Part shown: positions 47,646 through 59,188 of the stretch, in pieces
How positions within the stretch are numbered: position 1 is the stretch's first letter
How the letters are laid out: each line of letters starts with the position of its first letter
Origin: Castanea sativa
Taxonomy: Eukaryota; Streptophyta; Magnoliopsida; Fagales; Fagaceae
Reading direction: 5' to 3'
Length of the DNA: 64,000 nucleotides
NCBI RefSeq assembly: GCF_040712315.1
Contig: NC_134018.1
Location: forward strand, 5,105,001 to 5,169,000
Program-made: the position numbers and the translations under genes
Notes under the pieces: model-generated
Told to the model about the DNA's origin: nothing
Seen by the model: the letters and a program-made list of their open reading frames with translations, nothing else
Databases searched by the model: none

Positions 47646-48652
47646 GAGCACTCACAACATTGGAGCTAAATAGCTATATAGCTATTTTAGCTCCGCCAAA
47701 ACACAAAAATCAACACTACAGTAGTGGAGCTAAAGGTATTTTTTTACCTTCATTGCTACAGTGCACATCTATAGATAGATGTGCACTGTATCTGAGAGCT
47801 AAAAAAAAAAAAATTATTCCTAGCCCGGATTAAAATAATATAGGTTGGTTTATTTTTTTACATTCTTTTATTCTCCCTCTCAGACTCACTCTCAAGCTCT
47901 CACCTCTCTCTGTCTCACCTTCTCTCAAAACTCTCTCAAGCTCACTCTCTCAAACTCTCACCTCTTTGTCCACCGTTGGCCTGACTCACCATCACCGCCC
48001 ACTGAAGCTCGACGTCACCGAGCCACTAGCCGATCCACTTCGTCGAACTCCCAAGCTGCTAATTAGTGGGCTTTTGGTTGGGTTGATCATAGTGGGGTTT
48101 TTTTTGTTTTTTGGATTATTTGTCGGTGGTGGATCATGGTGGTTCTGGGTTTTAATGGTGCTGTGGGTGATGTGAACTAATGGGTGATCATGGCACGCCG
48201 TTGATCTGTCTGAGTTTGATCTGAGTTTTTGGTTGGGTTGATACTGTGGCTTTTGTCAACTGTGGATGATCTAGTGGGCTTTTGGTTGGGTTGATCATAG
48301 TGGTTTTTTTTTTTTTTTTGATTGGTTGTAAGTGGTGGATCATGCTGGTTCTGGGTTTTGATGGTGCTGTGGGTGATGTGAACTAGTGGGTGATCATGGT
48401 GGTTCTGATGGTTGCTATGGGTTGTGGATGATTATCGTTGTGCTGTGGGTTATAGGAAAATTAATTTTTATTGGGTTTGATATATTATTTTATTGTAGTA
48501 GATATATTATTTTATTGTGATGTTTATATTATTTTATTGTGTTGAAAGCTAAAATAGATCCACTATTGCAGCATGTGAGTAGGTAAAATAGATAAAGTAA
48601 CTTTTTGTGGTGCCAAATAGCTAAATTTTTAATTCCACTGCTGTGGATGCTC
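47646..48652. mobile_element. PIF/Harbinger-like MITE in the P450 intron
   Basis: The left end GAGCACTCACAACATTGGAG and the reverse complement of the right end (GAGCATCCACAGCAGTGGA) form terminal inverted repeats, followed by shared AGCTAAATAGCTA-type sequence. TTA flanks both sides (47643-47645 and 48653-48655). The 1,007-bp interior has no transposase. A GC-rich block near 47990-48060 differs from the AT-rich surroundings, and GATCATAGTGG / GATCATGGTGG motifs repeat at 48085-48450. Confidence 0.78.
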
Positions 48653-48723
48653 TTACTTCCAATCTTGAAAGAAATCCTTAAGAAGGAATATAATTGAATA
48701 TTAGTTATATTCTCATCAAACAT

Positions 48724-48874
48724 TAGGGGTGTCAATTCGAGTTAGCGTGTGGAGTTCGTGTCGTGTCGAGGTAGAGGTATTCGACTAAATGACTCAACCC
48801 TAACCCGACTCATTTAATAATCGTGTCATGATCCTTCAACCCTAATCCTAACTATGACTACGATTACCATCCAT

Positions 48875-48930
<56 letters not shown>

Positions 48931-49419
48931 ACCGATTTGAGACTTTGAGTTTGAGAATTGGGCATGAGACTATAAGATAGTAGAGTGAGTAGTATGGCTG
49001 AAATTAAAAACTAAAATAAAATTAGATATTTATTAGAAGGTTTAGAGATTTAGGGTTTGTAAAGTTTCAATTTCCAATTATATCCCTTGTAAGTTTTTGT
49101 AATTACTCACTTTTCTTTTTAAATTTAAAATATATGTTGGATATAAAAGGTATTTGACAAATCTAAAATAAAATGAATATTATTTGTTATACGAGTTAAA
49201 CAGATTGTGTTAAGTGGGTCATTTTGGGTTGACATAAATAAATTGGCGTGTCAAACGTATCTATTTCGGGTTAATCCACTTATGACACATTACTTATCGT
49301 GTTGCTTTTGGGTCAACTCATTTATGACCCAAACCCATTAAGGCATAACCCTAACGTGCAAAAAACTCATGTCGAGTTCATGTCTTGTTCGCGGGTTGGG
49401 TTGAACATTGACACTCCTA
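48724..49419. mobile_element. hAT-type MITE with 8-bp TSD in the P450 intron
   Basis: Termini are TAGGGGTGTCAAT and, in reverse complement, TAGGAGTGTCAAT. Identical 8-bp flanks TCAAACAT lie at 48716-48723 and 49420-49427. At 696 bp with no transposase it is non-autonomous. A (GA)n run at 48877-48927 lies inside. Confidence 0.85.
48877..48927. repeat. (GA)n microsatellite
   Basis: A perfect run of about 25 units inside the hAT MITE. Confidence 0.95.
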
Positions 49420-49427
49420 TCAAACAT

Positions 49428-50691
49428 CACATCACCTTTCTAGTCTTCCAAAAACATCTTCCAAATAAGCGAGTACTGTCTCTCACCATTTAAAGACTAC
49501 TAGTCTTTGTTCATCAAAAAAAAAAAAAAAAAAGACTACTAGTCTTTTTTCTTTTGAGAAACATTTATCACTACTAGTTTTTTTTTTTTGAGGAACTTTA
49601 TCACTACTAGTTGGTTACACCAATGCACATGAGTTTTAATATAATATTCTTTTCCTCTCTTGTTTTTTGTCTAAATATAAATTTTGATAATTATAATAGT
49701 TGCTAATAAGCATTTACTAAGATTTTATTTTCATATATAGCTAAATACCCTACCATTAGGCATTAAATATATATATATAAAAGGACAAAATTTGGTGACA
49801 AACTTGAATTGGTGCAAACACAATAATAATGGAAACAACATAAAGAGAAACTGAATAATACACTGAATATTATTAATTTGAAGAGATGAACACAACATTA
49901 TTTGGACTGAGGCGCGACACTCACTCTCTTTAAGAAGATTCAAGCCCTTGGTTGACTAATCTTTGTAACCGCTACATACCTTCTCTAACTTGTCTCCTCC
50001 AGGATACAACAACCCAACAAATGTTGTATGGCCAGAACAGCTTCTGCACAAAGTGTTCGAGCCCAAAGCTCCACCAGAAGAATACTTTTCTTTGGCCCAA
50101 AATCTCTCAAGTATTTAGGAATATTATTGAATTCACTCTCTCACACAATACTCTTTACTTTTAACTATTTATCTTCATTCACTCTTGATATGAAATTAGT
50201 CCATAGCATAGCCATATATATAGTCTTCCAACCCTTCACATAACCTACATGTTATTTATTAATTTAGAAACCTTCTCTTAACATATTTAATCTAACTTAC
50301 ATACAAGTAACTCTTTCTTTAACAGATTTTATTATAACTCATTTCTTTATTCATCTTCAATTATTTTGAGTTTCAACATATTTAATTTAAAATGTACTAA
50401 CACTTGGTTATAGCTTAAAGTTATAACTTCCACTAAAACAATTAATATATGTATATATTTTAAAATTTTAATCAAACCGTTAGATTGCATGTTTCTTATA
50501 TTCTTAACACACATGTCAAATTTTGTGTCAATCATATTTTATTCACTTTTGATCCATAAAATTTTTTTATGCATGATTTTAAACTACAAAAATTTGGAAT
50601 TTAAACATTTGATTGTTGACGTAATTATTAATCTTTAATCTTCTAGAAATTTTGTAAGCATGGAGGAAATAAGAAAAAAATGTAATCCAAT
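49428..50691. other. Intron DNA, nothing recognised
   Basis: AT-rich with A and T runs (49516-49533, 49580-49591). No terminal repeats or coding similarity were found. The target-site copy CCAAT is at 50687-50691. Confidence 0.4.
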
Positions 50692-51711
50692 TGATAAGCC
50701 AAGAATGTATTGACCCATTGTGATGGATTAACCAATTAATTAGCCAAGTTGATTAATTAATCAGATTAACATACAATATGCGTGGCAGCACAAATAAATC
50801 ACCAACTAATTAAATATGTAGCGGAAATTAAAGTTGACACGGTGATTTGTTTACGAATGGGGAAAACCTCCAAGGCAAAAACCCCATCGGGTGATTTTAA
50901 GATCACCACTCTCGAGAATTCACTATTATTACAATAAGTGGTCACAAGTAAAGGAATTCCAGTACCTTATACCAACCTACAGTTGAACCCTTACCCCAAT
51001 ACCCAATTGAACTTGTTCTGTAGTGACAATCTCTTCTTTTAATGCACGGCTCTCAGTACGTGACTAACCAATAGATGTGCGGATCCCAGTACGCGACTTA
51101 ATTACCAACTTGAGAAAGATGTTGACTGCAAAGTTCTTCAGTTCATCAACACAATGAAAATCACGAAGCTGCTTGGTCACAAAACCCAATGGCGTACAAA
51201 TGCAGTAGCTTCTTCAAGAGAAAGAAGAACTAGGGCAAATTAGGTTTCTGGTCACAATTTGCATGAACAACACTTTGCTTCACACTCTTGCAACTGTGCA
51301 ACCTTTTACGGCCCTTAAAATTATCTTTATATATGATTATGGTTGTGAGAAAAGAAAATCTAAACATGTATTCACGGATTGGATGAAAATCAGAGCTGAA
51401 AATCTATTTTCCATAAATCTCGATAGATAGCTTATCTATCGAGTAGCTGTCGAGCTTTGGGCTGAAACAACTTTTTAAACCTCGATAGATACTAGCTGTC
51501 AAGCTAGCTATTAAGCTATAAAATCCAACACTTTATCACTTGATTCTTGGACAAACTTGCATGGCTTTAACACTTGATCTTAAAACCTTGTTTCTTGAAG
51601 TATTAAACACATCCTAAATCTACCCAATTACAAGTAAAGTGCGTTTTGTCAAAGAATTAGCCAATTATAAATTGACATATGTTCCTAACATGAATCACAT
51701 ATGTCCTAACA
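50692..51711 (-). mobile_element. Solo LTR (1,020 bp) with perfect 5-bp TSD in the P450 intron
   Basis: On the plus strand it begins TGATAAGCCAAGAATG and ends ATGTCCTAACA. It is the reverse complement of the family at 35722-36744. TSDs CCAAT lie at 50687-50691 and 51712-51716. The near-identical length and complete termini confirm the boundaries of both copies. Confidence 0.9.
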
Positions 51712-51924
51712 CCAATGATAGATTTGTAAAAACTCACATCCAATAAAAGATATTAAGTGGTGTTTTAGTGTTAGGCTACAACTATTTTTGTTACCAAACT
51801 TTGTCCTATATTTTACCATAAAATAATATGAGGTGTAAAAATTCTAATGGCATTCAAAAATATAGAATAAAATTCTACCAAAAATAATAATATGAGGTAT
51901 CAAATATCTTTTGTTTTATATATA

Positions 51925-51965
51925 CTAGTGGATGTCGCATCCGTTGCGTGAGTATATATTATAAG
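51925..51965 (-). mobile_element. Possible Helitron 3' terminus
   Basis: On the minus strand the sequence ends GGATG-CGA-CATCC hairpin, then ACTAG, with host A on the plus-left side. This has the CTAG-plus-hairpin form of the two Helitrons at 12092 and 14538. I could not find a matching TC end to the right, so it may be only a remnant. Confidence 0.4.
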
Positions 51966-53027
51966 TTCATATAAAAATTTGTTGTAAAAAATTATCTTTA
52001 TAGTTCATGTATAATACTCATTGGATATAATTCAGTATATGAGCATCTTGTTTGAATTAACATAAAAACATTTAATACTTTTGACTAATTTAACCAAATA
52101 ATTCTTTCCCACTTGAATTCTCTACTTATGTATATATTGATTAGTATAAATCATAGCTCCATTCCCCCATATTTTCTTCATCTAAACATGTAACAATTGA
52201 ATTGAACTATAAGACAAATCAATGAACAATTATTTGGGTGTATTTGGCTAGAATTTGCCAAGGTTAAACTTTCGAACTACTCAAAATCAACTTTGTGTTG
52301 CTTATGGAGATTGTCCCTCTTTTTGCATAGCACAGGTTGAAAAGTTTTCTTTTTCCCTTTATGCTTAACTCAAAGTTTACTAATCCCATTCAGGATATGA
52401 GTGCTAGGAGTGACACAACATCCATAACCCTGGATTGGGCAAAAATGATGAAAAATCAAAGTGTGATGAAAAAGGCACAAGCTGAGGTGAGAGAAGTTTT
52501 TAATAGAAAAAGGAGGGTTGATGAAACATGCATAAATGAGATGAATATTTGAGCTTAGTTATTAAAGATACTCTGAGATTGCATCCAGCAATACCTCTCT
52601 TAATTCCTAGAGAATGTGGGGAGAGATGTAGACTTAACGGGTATGAAATACCTGTTAAAACTAAAGTCATTGTTAACGCATGGGCAATTGGAAGAGATCT
52701 TAAACGTTGGACTGAAGCGGAGAAGTTTCAGCCAGAGAGGTTCCTTGATAGCTCTATTGATTATAAAGAGACTAATTTTGAATATATTCCATTTGGAGCT
52801 GGAAGGAGGATATGCCCAGGAATAACATTTGGTATGGTCAATATTAAGCTTCCACTTGCCCTATTTCTGTACCATTTTGACTGGAAACTTCCCACTAGAA
52901 TCGAGAATGAAGACTTGGACATGAATGAGGCCTTTGGCACCGGAGTTAGAAGAAAAAATGATCTACAGCTGATTCCTATTGTTTATCATCCTTTGCCATT
53001 TGATTAACCTCACACATGAATACTTTT

Positions 53028-53668
53028 TGACATTGGAGTGTCTCAAGATCCAACAAGCCCAACCTGATGTCAGTTCAGTCCCAAAAGCTTTCCTTGAAGA
53101 CCAGAATAACAACCCATTATTTTAAAACATTTTTTAATTATTAATTAAGTCAAATTGTCTTTATTTAGTATCTCCTAGGATGAATCAGACTTTATGTTTT
53201 ATTTCTTCTAGGCAGATAAGTAATTATTGTGTTTCTAAGTTCCTAAGAGTTGTATCTAATTTTGGTTAGATTAAGTGAATCTATTTGTTATTATTTACGC
53301 TTTCCTATGGTTGGGGGGTTGTTCCAAGCTCTATTTAAGCCTTTGTCTAAATCTAATAAAACTCAGAGTGTATTAGCATAATTAAAACCTTGTGTTTTTT
53401 TGAAGATAGATTTCTTCTAAATCAACTGTTATCCCTTGGGTGGATTCCTTTGGGTGGCGACTCTCGATTTCTGTATCTATTAGGTGGTGTTAATCTGTAT
53501 CTCATAGAGTGGTGAGCCAAAATAGTTATGCATCCTTAGCTAAAATCCTTTGGTTGGTGCTATCAGTATCCCTTTGGGTTTACTTAGGTTGTGAGCTTAT
53601 TTACTTTTTAAATTATTGAGTGTTTTTCTTATCCCATAAAACCAGAAAATAGAAAATATATTCATCCA
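53028..53668 (+). repeat. Gypsy 5' LTR (641 bp)
   Basis: Aligns from TGACATTGGAGTGTCTCAAG to ATATATTCATCCA with the 3' LTR. The typical tRNA PBS directly after it was not recognised. Confidence 0.78.
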
Positions 53669-53699
53669 GAGGGATCATCGAGATTTTGAAATAGATGAT

Positions 53700-55130
53700 T
53701 TAAGGAGACAACTTCAACAACTCTAGAAGCGTTTGGAGTTTTACAAGAATGAAGGGCGAGGTCCCTTATATCATAATTCAGAATTTGAAGCTATTAGCAA
53801 CGATGAAGAGGCGAATCCATTTCACCGTGCCTCTAGTCATTCCTCCAATGGGAGCATTCCACCCCATCCTTGTCATCTCAAAAACTTACAACGAGGTTAT
53901 GATATGAAAATGGACATTCCTAAATTTGAAGGGAAAATGAAACTTGATGATTTCATTGATTGGCTAACTACTGTTGAGTGAATCTTTGATTTCAAGGATA
54001 TTCCAGATAATTTCAAAGTGAAGATTGTTGCAATCAAGTTCAGAAAACATGCTTCAATTTGGTGGGAGCATCTTAAGAGTCAATGACAACAGGAAGGAAA
54101 AGATTGTATTGTGACTTGGGAAAAGATGAAAAGAGAAATCAAGAAAAAAAATACTTGCCTGATCACTTCAAGCAAGATGCTTTTCTAAGATTTCATAATT
54201 TTAAACAAAAGGAGCTTTCTGTGGAGGAGTATATAGCAGAGTTTGATCAACGTATGACTTGATGTGATATTGTAGAACTAGAGGAGCAGATGATAGCCTG
54301 TTATCTTGGTGGGTTACGTGCTGAACTCAATGATGTGGTCCAACTACAAACCTATTGGACCTACAATGATGTTTGCAAACTTGCTACGAAAGTGGAGAAG
54401 CAACTGAAGGAAAAGTGTAGCAGTAACTTTCTATCCTATAATTGAGAGGGTGTTTCTAATCGAGGGAGTGGTTCCACTTTAAAGGCTATTGCACCCAAGG
54501 CAGCCACTATCAAGCAACCACTAAAGAATGAATCTGCATCAGATTCTAATCATCCCAACACCATTGGTACATGCCGTAGATGTTTCAAATGTCAAGGCTT
54601 TTTACATATTGCTTCTCATTGTCCAAATCGCAAGATAGTTTCTCTGGTGGAGGGAGATGTGGAGATAGAAGATGAGGATGAATCAGCACTGGTTGTTCAT
54701 AAATTTGTTGTTTATGATGAGGAGGTGGTCTTTGCTGACCCAAGAGAGGCGCTTGTTGTTTAAAGAAGTCTTAAGATAGCCTATGCAAAAGATGAGTGGC
54801 TTCGGAACAATATATTCCATACCAGATGCACTTCTCATAGAAAAGTTTGTGACGTTATCATTGATAGAGGAATTTGTGAGAATGTTGTTGCAGCAACCAT
54901 GGTGGAAAAGTTGGAGCTAGAAACTGAAAATCATCCTCAGCCATACAAATTCTAGTAGCTTCGCAAAGGCAATGAGGTGAAGGTTAATAAGAGGTGCTTA
55001 ATTTAGTTATCTAATGGCAAGAATTATAATGATGAAGTAATTTGTGATGTAGTACCCATGGATGCTTGTCATTTATTACTTGGGAGACCAAGGCAGTATG
55101 ATAGGAAGACTAGGCATGATGGTTTCAAAA
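53700..55130 (+). pseudogene. Gypsy gag-protease region (broken)
   Basis: gag: KMDIPKFEGKMKLDDFIDWL (53910-53965), WWEHLKS (54061-54081), FLRFHNFKQKELSVEEYIAEFDQRMT (54181-54260) and YLGGLRAELNDVVQLQTYW. The knuckle CFKCQGFLHIASHCPN (54590-54640) has CX2CX4HX4C spacing intact. Protease follows near 54850-54930 with VIIDRGICENVV, where the catalytic D-[ST]-G is replaced by D-R-G. At least five stops occur. Confidence 0.75.
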
Positions 55131-55249
55131 ATAATTATTCTTTTGAAATAAATGAGGTTAAAATATCTTTGGCTCCATTAAGAATGATCTATGTTCCCAA
55201 ACCTTCACTTGGGTAGGGAAGCAATTTATTAACCAGGTGGAGAGAGCAT

Positions 55250-56320
55250 TGACAGAATGTGGTGAAGGGTTTGCTATTGTGGTTAGAGAAGAGAAGGACT
55301 CGACGAATATTCCTCCTTTATTGATACCCTTTCTTAAGGAATTTAGTGATGTCATTTCTGATGAACTTCCTTTCGGTCTTTCACCTATAAGAGATATGTA
55401 GCACTGCATTGATCTTGTGCCTGGTTTTGTTTTGCCTAATAAACCAGCTTATAGAATGATAAGCTGGTGATGCCTTTCGGACTTTCTAATGCTTCTAGTA
55501 CTTTTATGCCCTTAATGAATCATATCTTTAAGCCATTCATTAGTCACTTTGTTGTTGTGTATTTTGATGATATCTTAGTGTATAGCAAGTCTCAGTAGGA
55601 GCATATGGAGCATCTTTATGAGGTGTTTCAAACTTTTCGAGAGCGGAAACTATATGCTAATCTGAAGAAGTGTCATTTCCTAATTGACACCCTCGTGTTC
55701 TTAGGCTATGTTGTTTTAGGTGATGGAATCAATATGGATCCAAACAAAATTGAGGCTATACTTTGTTGACCCATGCCAAAGTCTCTCAATGATGTTAGAA
55801 GTTTTCATGGGCTTGCTTTCTTTTATCTGCATTTTATCAAAAATTTCAGTAGTCTTAATGCCCCTGTTACTAAATGTTTGAAGGGAGAAAAGTTTTAGTG
55901 GAATGAAGAAGCCCAAAAGAGTTTTGAGCTACAAAAGAAGAAGGTGACAGAAGCTCCAATTCTGGTACTTCCAAATTTCAACAAATTGTTCGAAGTGGTT
56001 TGTGATGCTTCAGGTGTAGGAATTGGTGCTGTGCTCAGCCAAAAGGGTATGCCTGTTGCTTTCTTTAGTGAGAAACTAAATAAATGCAATAAAAAAATAT
56101 TTTACTTATGAAAAAGAATTCTATGCCATTATTCGTGCTTGGGATCATTGGAGTCATTATCCCTTTCCTAATGAGTTTCTCCTTCATTCTGATCATGAAG
56201 CTTTGAATTATTTGAATAGTTAGTAAAAACTCAACAGTCGACATGTCGGATAGGTTGAATTTCTTCGATCTTGTTATTTTTCTATCAAACACAGGTCTAG
56301 AAAGCTAAATCAAGTGGCAG
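55250..56320 (+). pseudogene. Gypsy RT-RNase H (internal deletion)
   Basis: The leader before RT is VNKPAYRM-like (about 55437-55460). The text then jumps into [13 protein letters not shown] (about 55470-55510), losing the finger/palm section in between. The catalytic box YFDDILVYS is present (55559-55590). RNase H has [27 protein letters not shown] (55963-56043) and degenerates after 56100. The deletion removes the first part of RT, so activity is impossible. Confidence 0.75.
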
Positions 56321-57592
56321 ATTCCTTAAGTAGAAGACATTCCTTGCTAAACACTATGGAGGTGCAGGTGCTAGGTTTTGAAGTTCTCAAGGAGTTGTAT
56401 AATGATGATCCAAACTTTGGTGATGTATGGAAAGATTATTCCAAGGGTTTTGTTAATCATTTCTTGATGCATGAAGGTTTTTTATTCAAGAACAATAGAT
56501 TGTGCATTCCTCAATGTTCTTTACGAAGAGCAATTATCCAAGAAGCTCATGGGGGAGGTCTTGCTAGACACTTTGGAAGAGACAAAACTCTGGCTCTTGT
56601 GCAAGAAAATTTCTATTTGTCAAGTTGCCTCATGATGTTATGTCTCTTATGAGAAGCTACGGAAACTACCAAATTGCTAAGAGTCACAGTCATAACACTG
56701 GGTTGTACACACCATTACCAGTTATCAAGGCTCCATGGGAAGATGTCAGCTTAGACTTTGTTTTGGGTTTGCCTCAAACTAAAAGAAACAAGGATTCTAT
56801 CATGGTGTTGGTTGATCAATTTTCAAAGATGGCCTATTTTGTTCCTTGTAACAAAACTATAGATGCATATTCTATTGTTGATTTGTATATCAAAGGAATA
56901 GTCAAGCTTCATGGTGTTCCAAAAATTATCACTTCTGATCGTGATTTAAAGTTTGGAAGTCATTTTTGGCGTACTCTTTGGAAGAAGCTTGGGACTACAT
57001 TGCAATTCAACTCTTCTTACCACCCACAAATAGATGGACAAACTGAAGTTATGTATCGAAGTTTGGGAAATCTTTTATAAAGTTTTACTGGGAAGAACAT
57101 TAGACAGTGAGATCTTCTTTTGGCCCAAACTGAGTTTTCTAATAATTGATCCACTAGCCAAACTACTGGTTATAGTACTTTTGAAGTAGTTTATGGCTTT
57201 AATCCTACTGGACCACTTGAATTGACACCACTTTCTGTTACCAAGAATTTCAGTGGTCATGCTGAAGAAAGGGTGAAGGAAATAAAGAAATTGCATGAAC
57301 ATGTCCAAAATAAGATTGGGAAGCAAAGTGAGAAGTATTGCAAGCAAGCAAATAAACATCGAAAACCAACAGTTTTCAGGGAAGGTGACTTGGTTTGGAT
57401 TCATCTTAGGAAGGAAAGATTTCTCTCCAAAAGATCTTCTAAGTTGAAACCCAAAGCTGATGGACCTTTTAAGGTGTTGCAATGGATTGGTGAGAATGCT
57501 TACAAGATTGATCTGCTTGGATATTATAGTGTTTCAGTAACCTTCAACATTTTTTATCTTTCTCCTTACTATGACAATCAAGAAGAGGAGTA
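56314..57592 (+). pseudogene. Gypsy integrase (largely readable, frameshifted)
   Basis: The zinc-finger side is AIIQEAHGGGLARHFGRDKTLALVQENFY (about 56529-56615). The catalytic core follows: WEDVSLDFVLGLPQT (56737-56780, first Asp), KIITSDRDLKFGSHFW (56920-56970, second Asp) and YHPQIDGQTEVMYRS (57020-57062, Glu). All three DDE residues are visible. A frame change near 56630 destroys the second half of the zinc finger, and stops at 57078 and 57149 break the core from the C-terminal tail (GDLVWIHLRKERF, ADGPFKVL). Confidence 0.82.
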
Positions 57593-58374
57593 TGACACTA
57601 GAGTGTCCTAAGATCCAGCAAGCCCAACCTGATTTCAGTCCAAGCCCAAAAACTTTCCTTGAAGACTACAATAACAACCTATTATTTTAAAACATTTTTT
57701 TAATTATTAATTAAGTCAAATTGTCTTTATTTAGTGTTTTATAAGATGAATCGGACTTTATGTTTTATTTCTCCCAGGTAGAGAAGTAATTTATTGTGTT
57801 TCTAAGTTCCTAAGAGTCGTATCTGACTTTGGTCAGATTAAGTGATTGTATTTATTATTATTTTCATTTTCCTATGCTTTTTTTTTTATTTGAGAAACAC
57901 ACACACACACATATATAGGAGAAGGGGGATGAGATAAGTGAATATACACACGCCAACACCAAAATTGCATGCTGCAGTTAGTGTTGCGGAGCAAGTGATA
58001 AACCCCTTCTTGGGTGGTTGTTTCAAGCTCTATTTAAGACTTTAGCTGAATCTAATAAAAATCAGAGTGTATTTGCATAATTAAAAACCTTGTGTTTTTT
58101 CAGAAGATGAATTTCTTCTAATTAAATCAACTCTTATCTCTTGGGTGGATTCCTTTGGGTGGCGAGTCTCAGTTTTTGTATCTCTTGTGTGGTGTTAATC
58201 TATATCCCATAGAGTGGTGAGTTAAAATAGTTTTGTATCCTTAGTTAAATTTCTTTGGGTGGTGCTATTTGTATCCCTTTGGATTTACTTAGGCGGTGAG
58301 TTTATTTATCCTTTAAATAATTGAGTATTTTTCTTATCCCATAAAGCCAAAAAAATACAAAATATATTCATCCA
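57593..58374 (+). repeat. Gypsy 3' LTR (782 bp) with ~140-bp extra segment
   Basis: Matches the 5' LTR except for an added stretch at about 57868-58008 that includes a (CA)n-(TA)n tract (57899-57916) and a tail of unrelated sequence. Confidence 0.75.
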
Positions 58375-58804
58375 ACCTATTTCTGTTTATTAAATCAGTT
58401 AAATTTGGGTTGCCCCTTACAAATCCGGTACCACCTTTGATTTCTTTTATGAAAGAATGATGCTTTATATTAGTTGCAATAAGACTTTGTACGGTTATTA
58501 GGTTAAGAAAAATATTATTGTATTTTAAATTAACCTTAACAACAACATAATAGGAATAAAGTTAAAACAGTTCTATTTGCATATAGCATAAGAGTAGTCC
58601 AAACCCTTGGCAGGGTCAGCTAGCTCTTTCTTTTGATGAGTAGAGCAATCGTCTAGGGCCCCTAAGTAAAAGAAGGCTCTCAAATTTTAGGTAATAGATA
58701 TTTTTTTTTGTTGTTGATCGTGTGACGCTCTTTGGATCCTAAATATTTGTTTTTTGAATAAGGGAGTTTTAGATTATAGAACTCATTATCTCCTTCACAT
58801 AGCT

Positions 58805-58851
<47 letters not shown>

Positions 58852-59188
58852 ACTTTCAATGACAACAATTTTTTGTTATAATGAACAACATAAGCACTAC
58901 ATATCACAAGTTGTAAAACAAAACAATATAAAAAATGCTATATATTAAATTATGGGTTATTTGTGAAAAAACACCTATATGCACTTTACACCCAGAACCA
59001 TGAAAAGTTGCAATCACCGCAATTATAATAAATCTTGCAAATAACGTATTACCTTGTCTAAATGATAGTAAAATTTAATGGTTACGAGCATGTTATTACT
59101 TGACCAACTTTAGAAACTAAATTTACCAAAATAGCCCTCTAGTCAATTAATAGACTGAAGTAAACCTTACTTATTTAATATCACTTGT
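58375..59188. other. Intergenic, nothing recognised
   Basis: AT-rich. A (CT)n microsatellite lies at 58810-58846. From about 59120 it is the first, partial copy of the repeat family that recurs at 60.1 and 61.0 kb. Confidence 0.4.

Larger units (their letters stand above)
46453..53007 (+). pseudogene. CYP71D-like cytochrome P450 pseudogene with TE-filled 5-kb intron
   Basis: Exon 1 is 46453-47368 (donor GTAAGT) and exon 2 is 52394-53007 (acceptor TCCCATTCAG), the same intron position and phase as the intact gene at 1.8 kb. The N-terminus (MELHALSLPTLFTFLL), hinge TPGPWKLPIIGN, C-helix WRQLRK and heme loop [10 protein letters not shown] are recognisable. Lesions: a 1-nt loss near 46898 (before the REEELS segment), a second frame change near 47316-47326, and a 1-nt loss near 52545. 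The I-helix has lost a residue and its Gly (SARSDTTS), and the K-helix ExxR is DTLR. Three frameshifts plus two changed core motifs make it non-functional. The intron contains MITEs at 47646 and 48724, a solo LTR at 50692 and a Helitron-like end at 51925. A Gypsy LTR begins 20 bp after the stop codon. Confidence 0.9.
53028..58374 (+). mobile_element. Degenerate Ty3/Gypsy retrotransposon (chromovirus-like)
   Basis: The LTRs are 53028-53668 and 57593-58374 (ends TGACA..., TTCATCCA). A purine tract AAGAAGAGGAG (57580-57590) precedes the 3' LTR. Between them in the plus direction are gag, protease, RT, RNase H and integrase segments with many stops. gag start MDIPKFEGKM and the integrase tail VSVTFNIFYLSPYYDN are of plant chromovirus style (CRM/Reina-like), although no chromodomain is seen. 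Five-bp flanks (CTTTT and ACCTA) do not match, so either an end is misplaced or flanks have recombined. It starts 20 bp after the P450 stop codon. Confidence 0.8.

Noticed and set aside
47845..48175. Small ORFs in the P450 intron
   Set aside because: They lie inside a MITE with clear terminal repeats and TSD.
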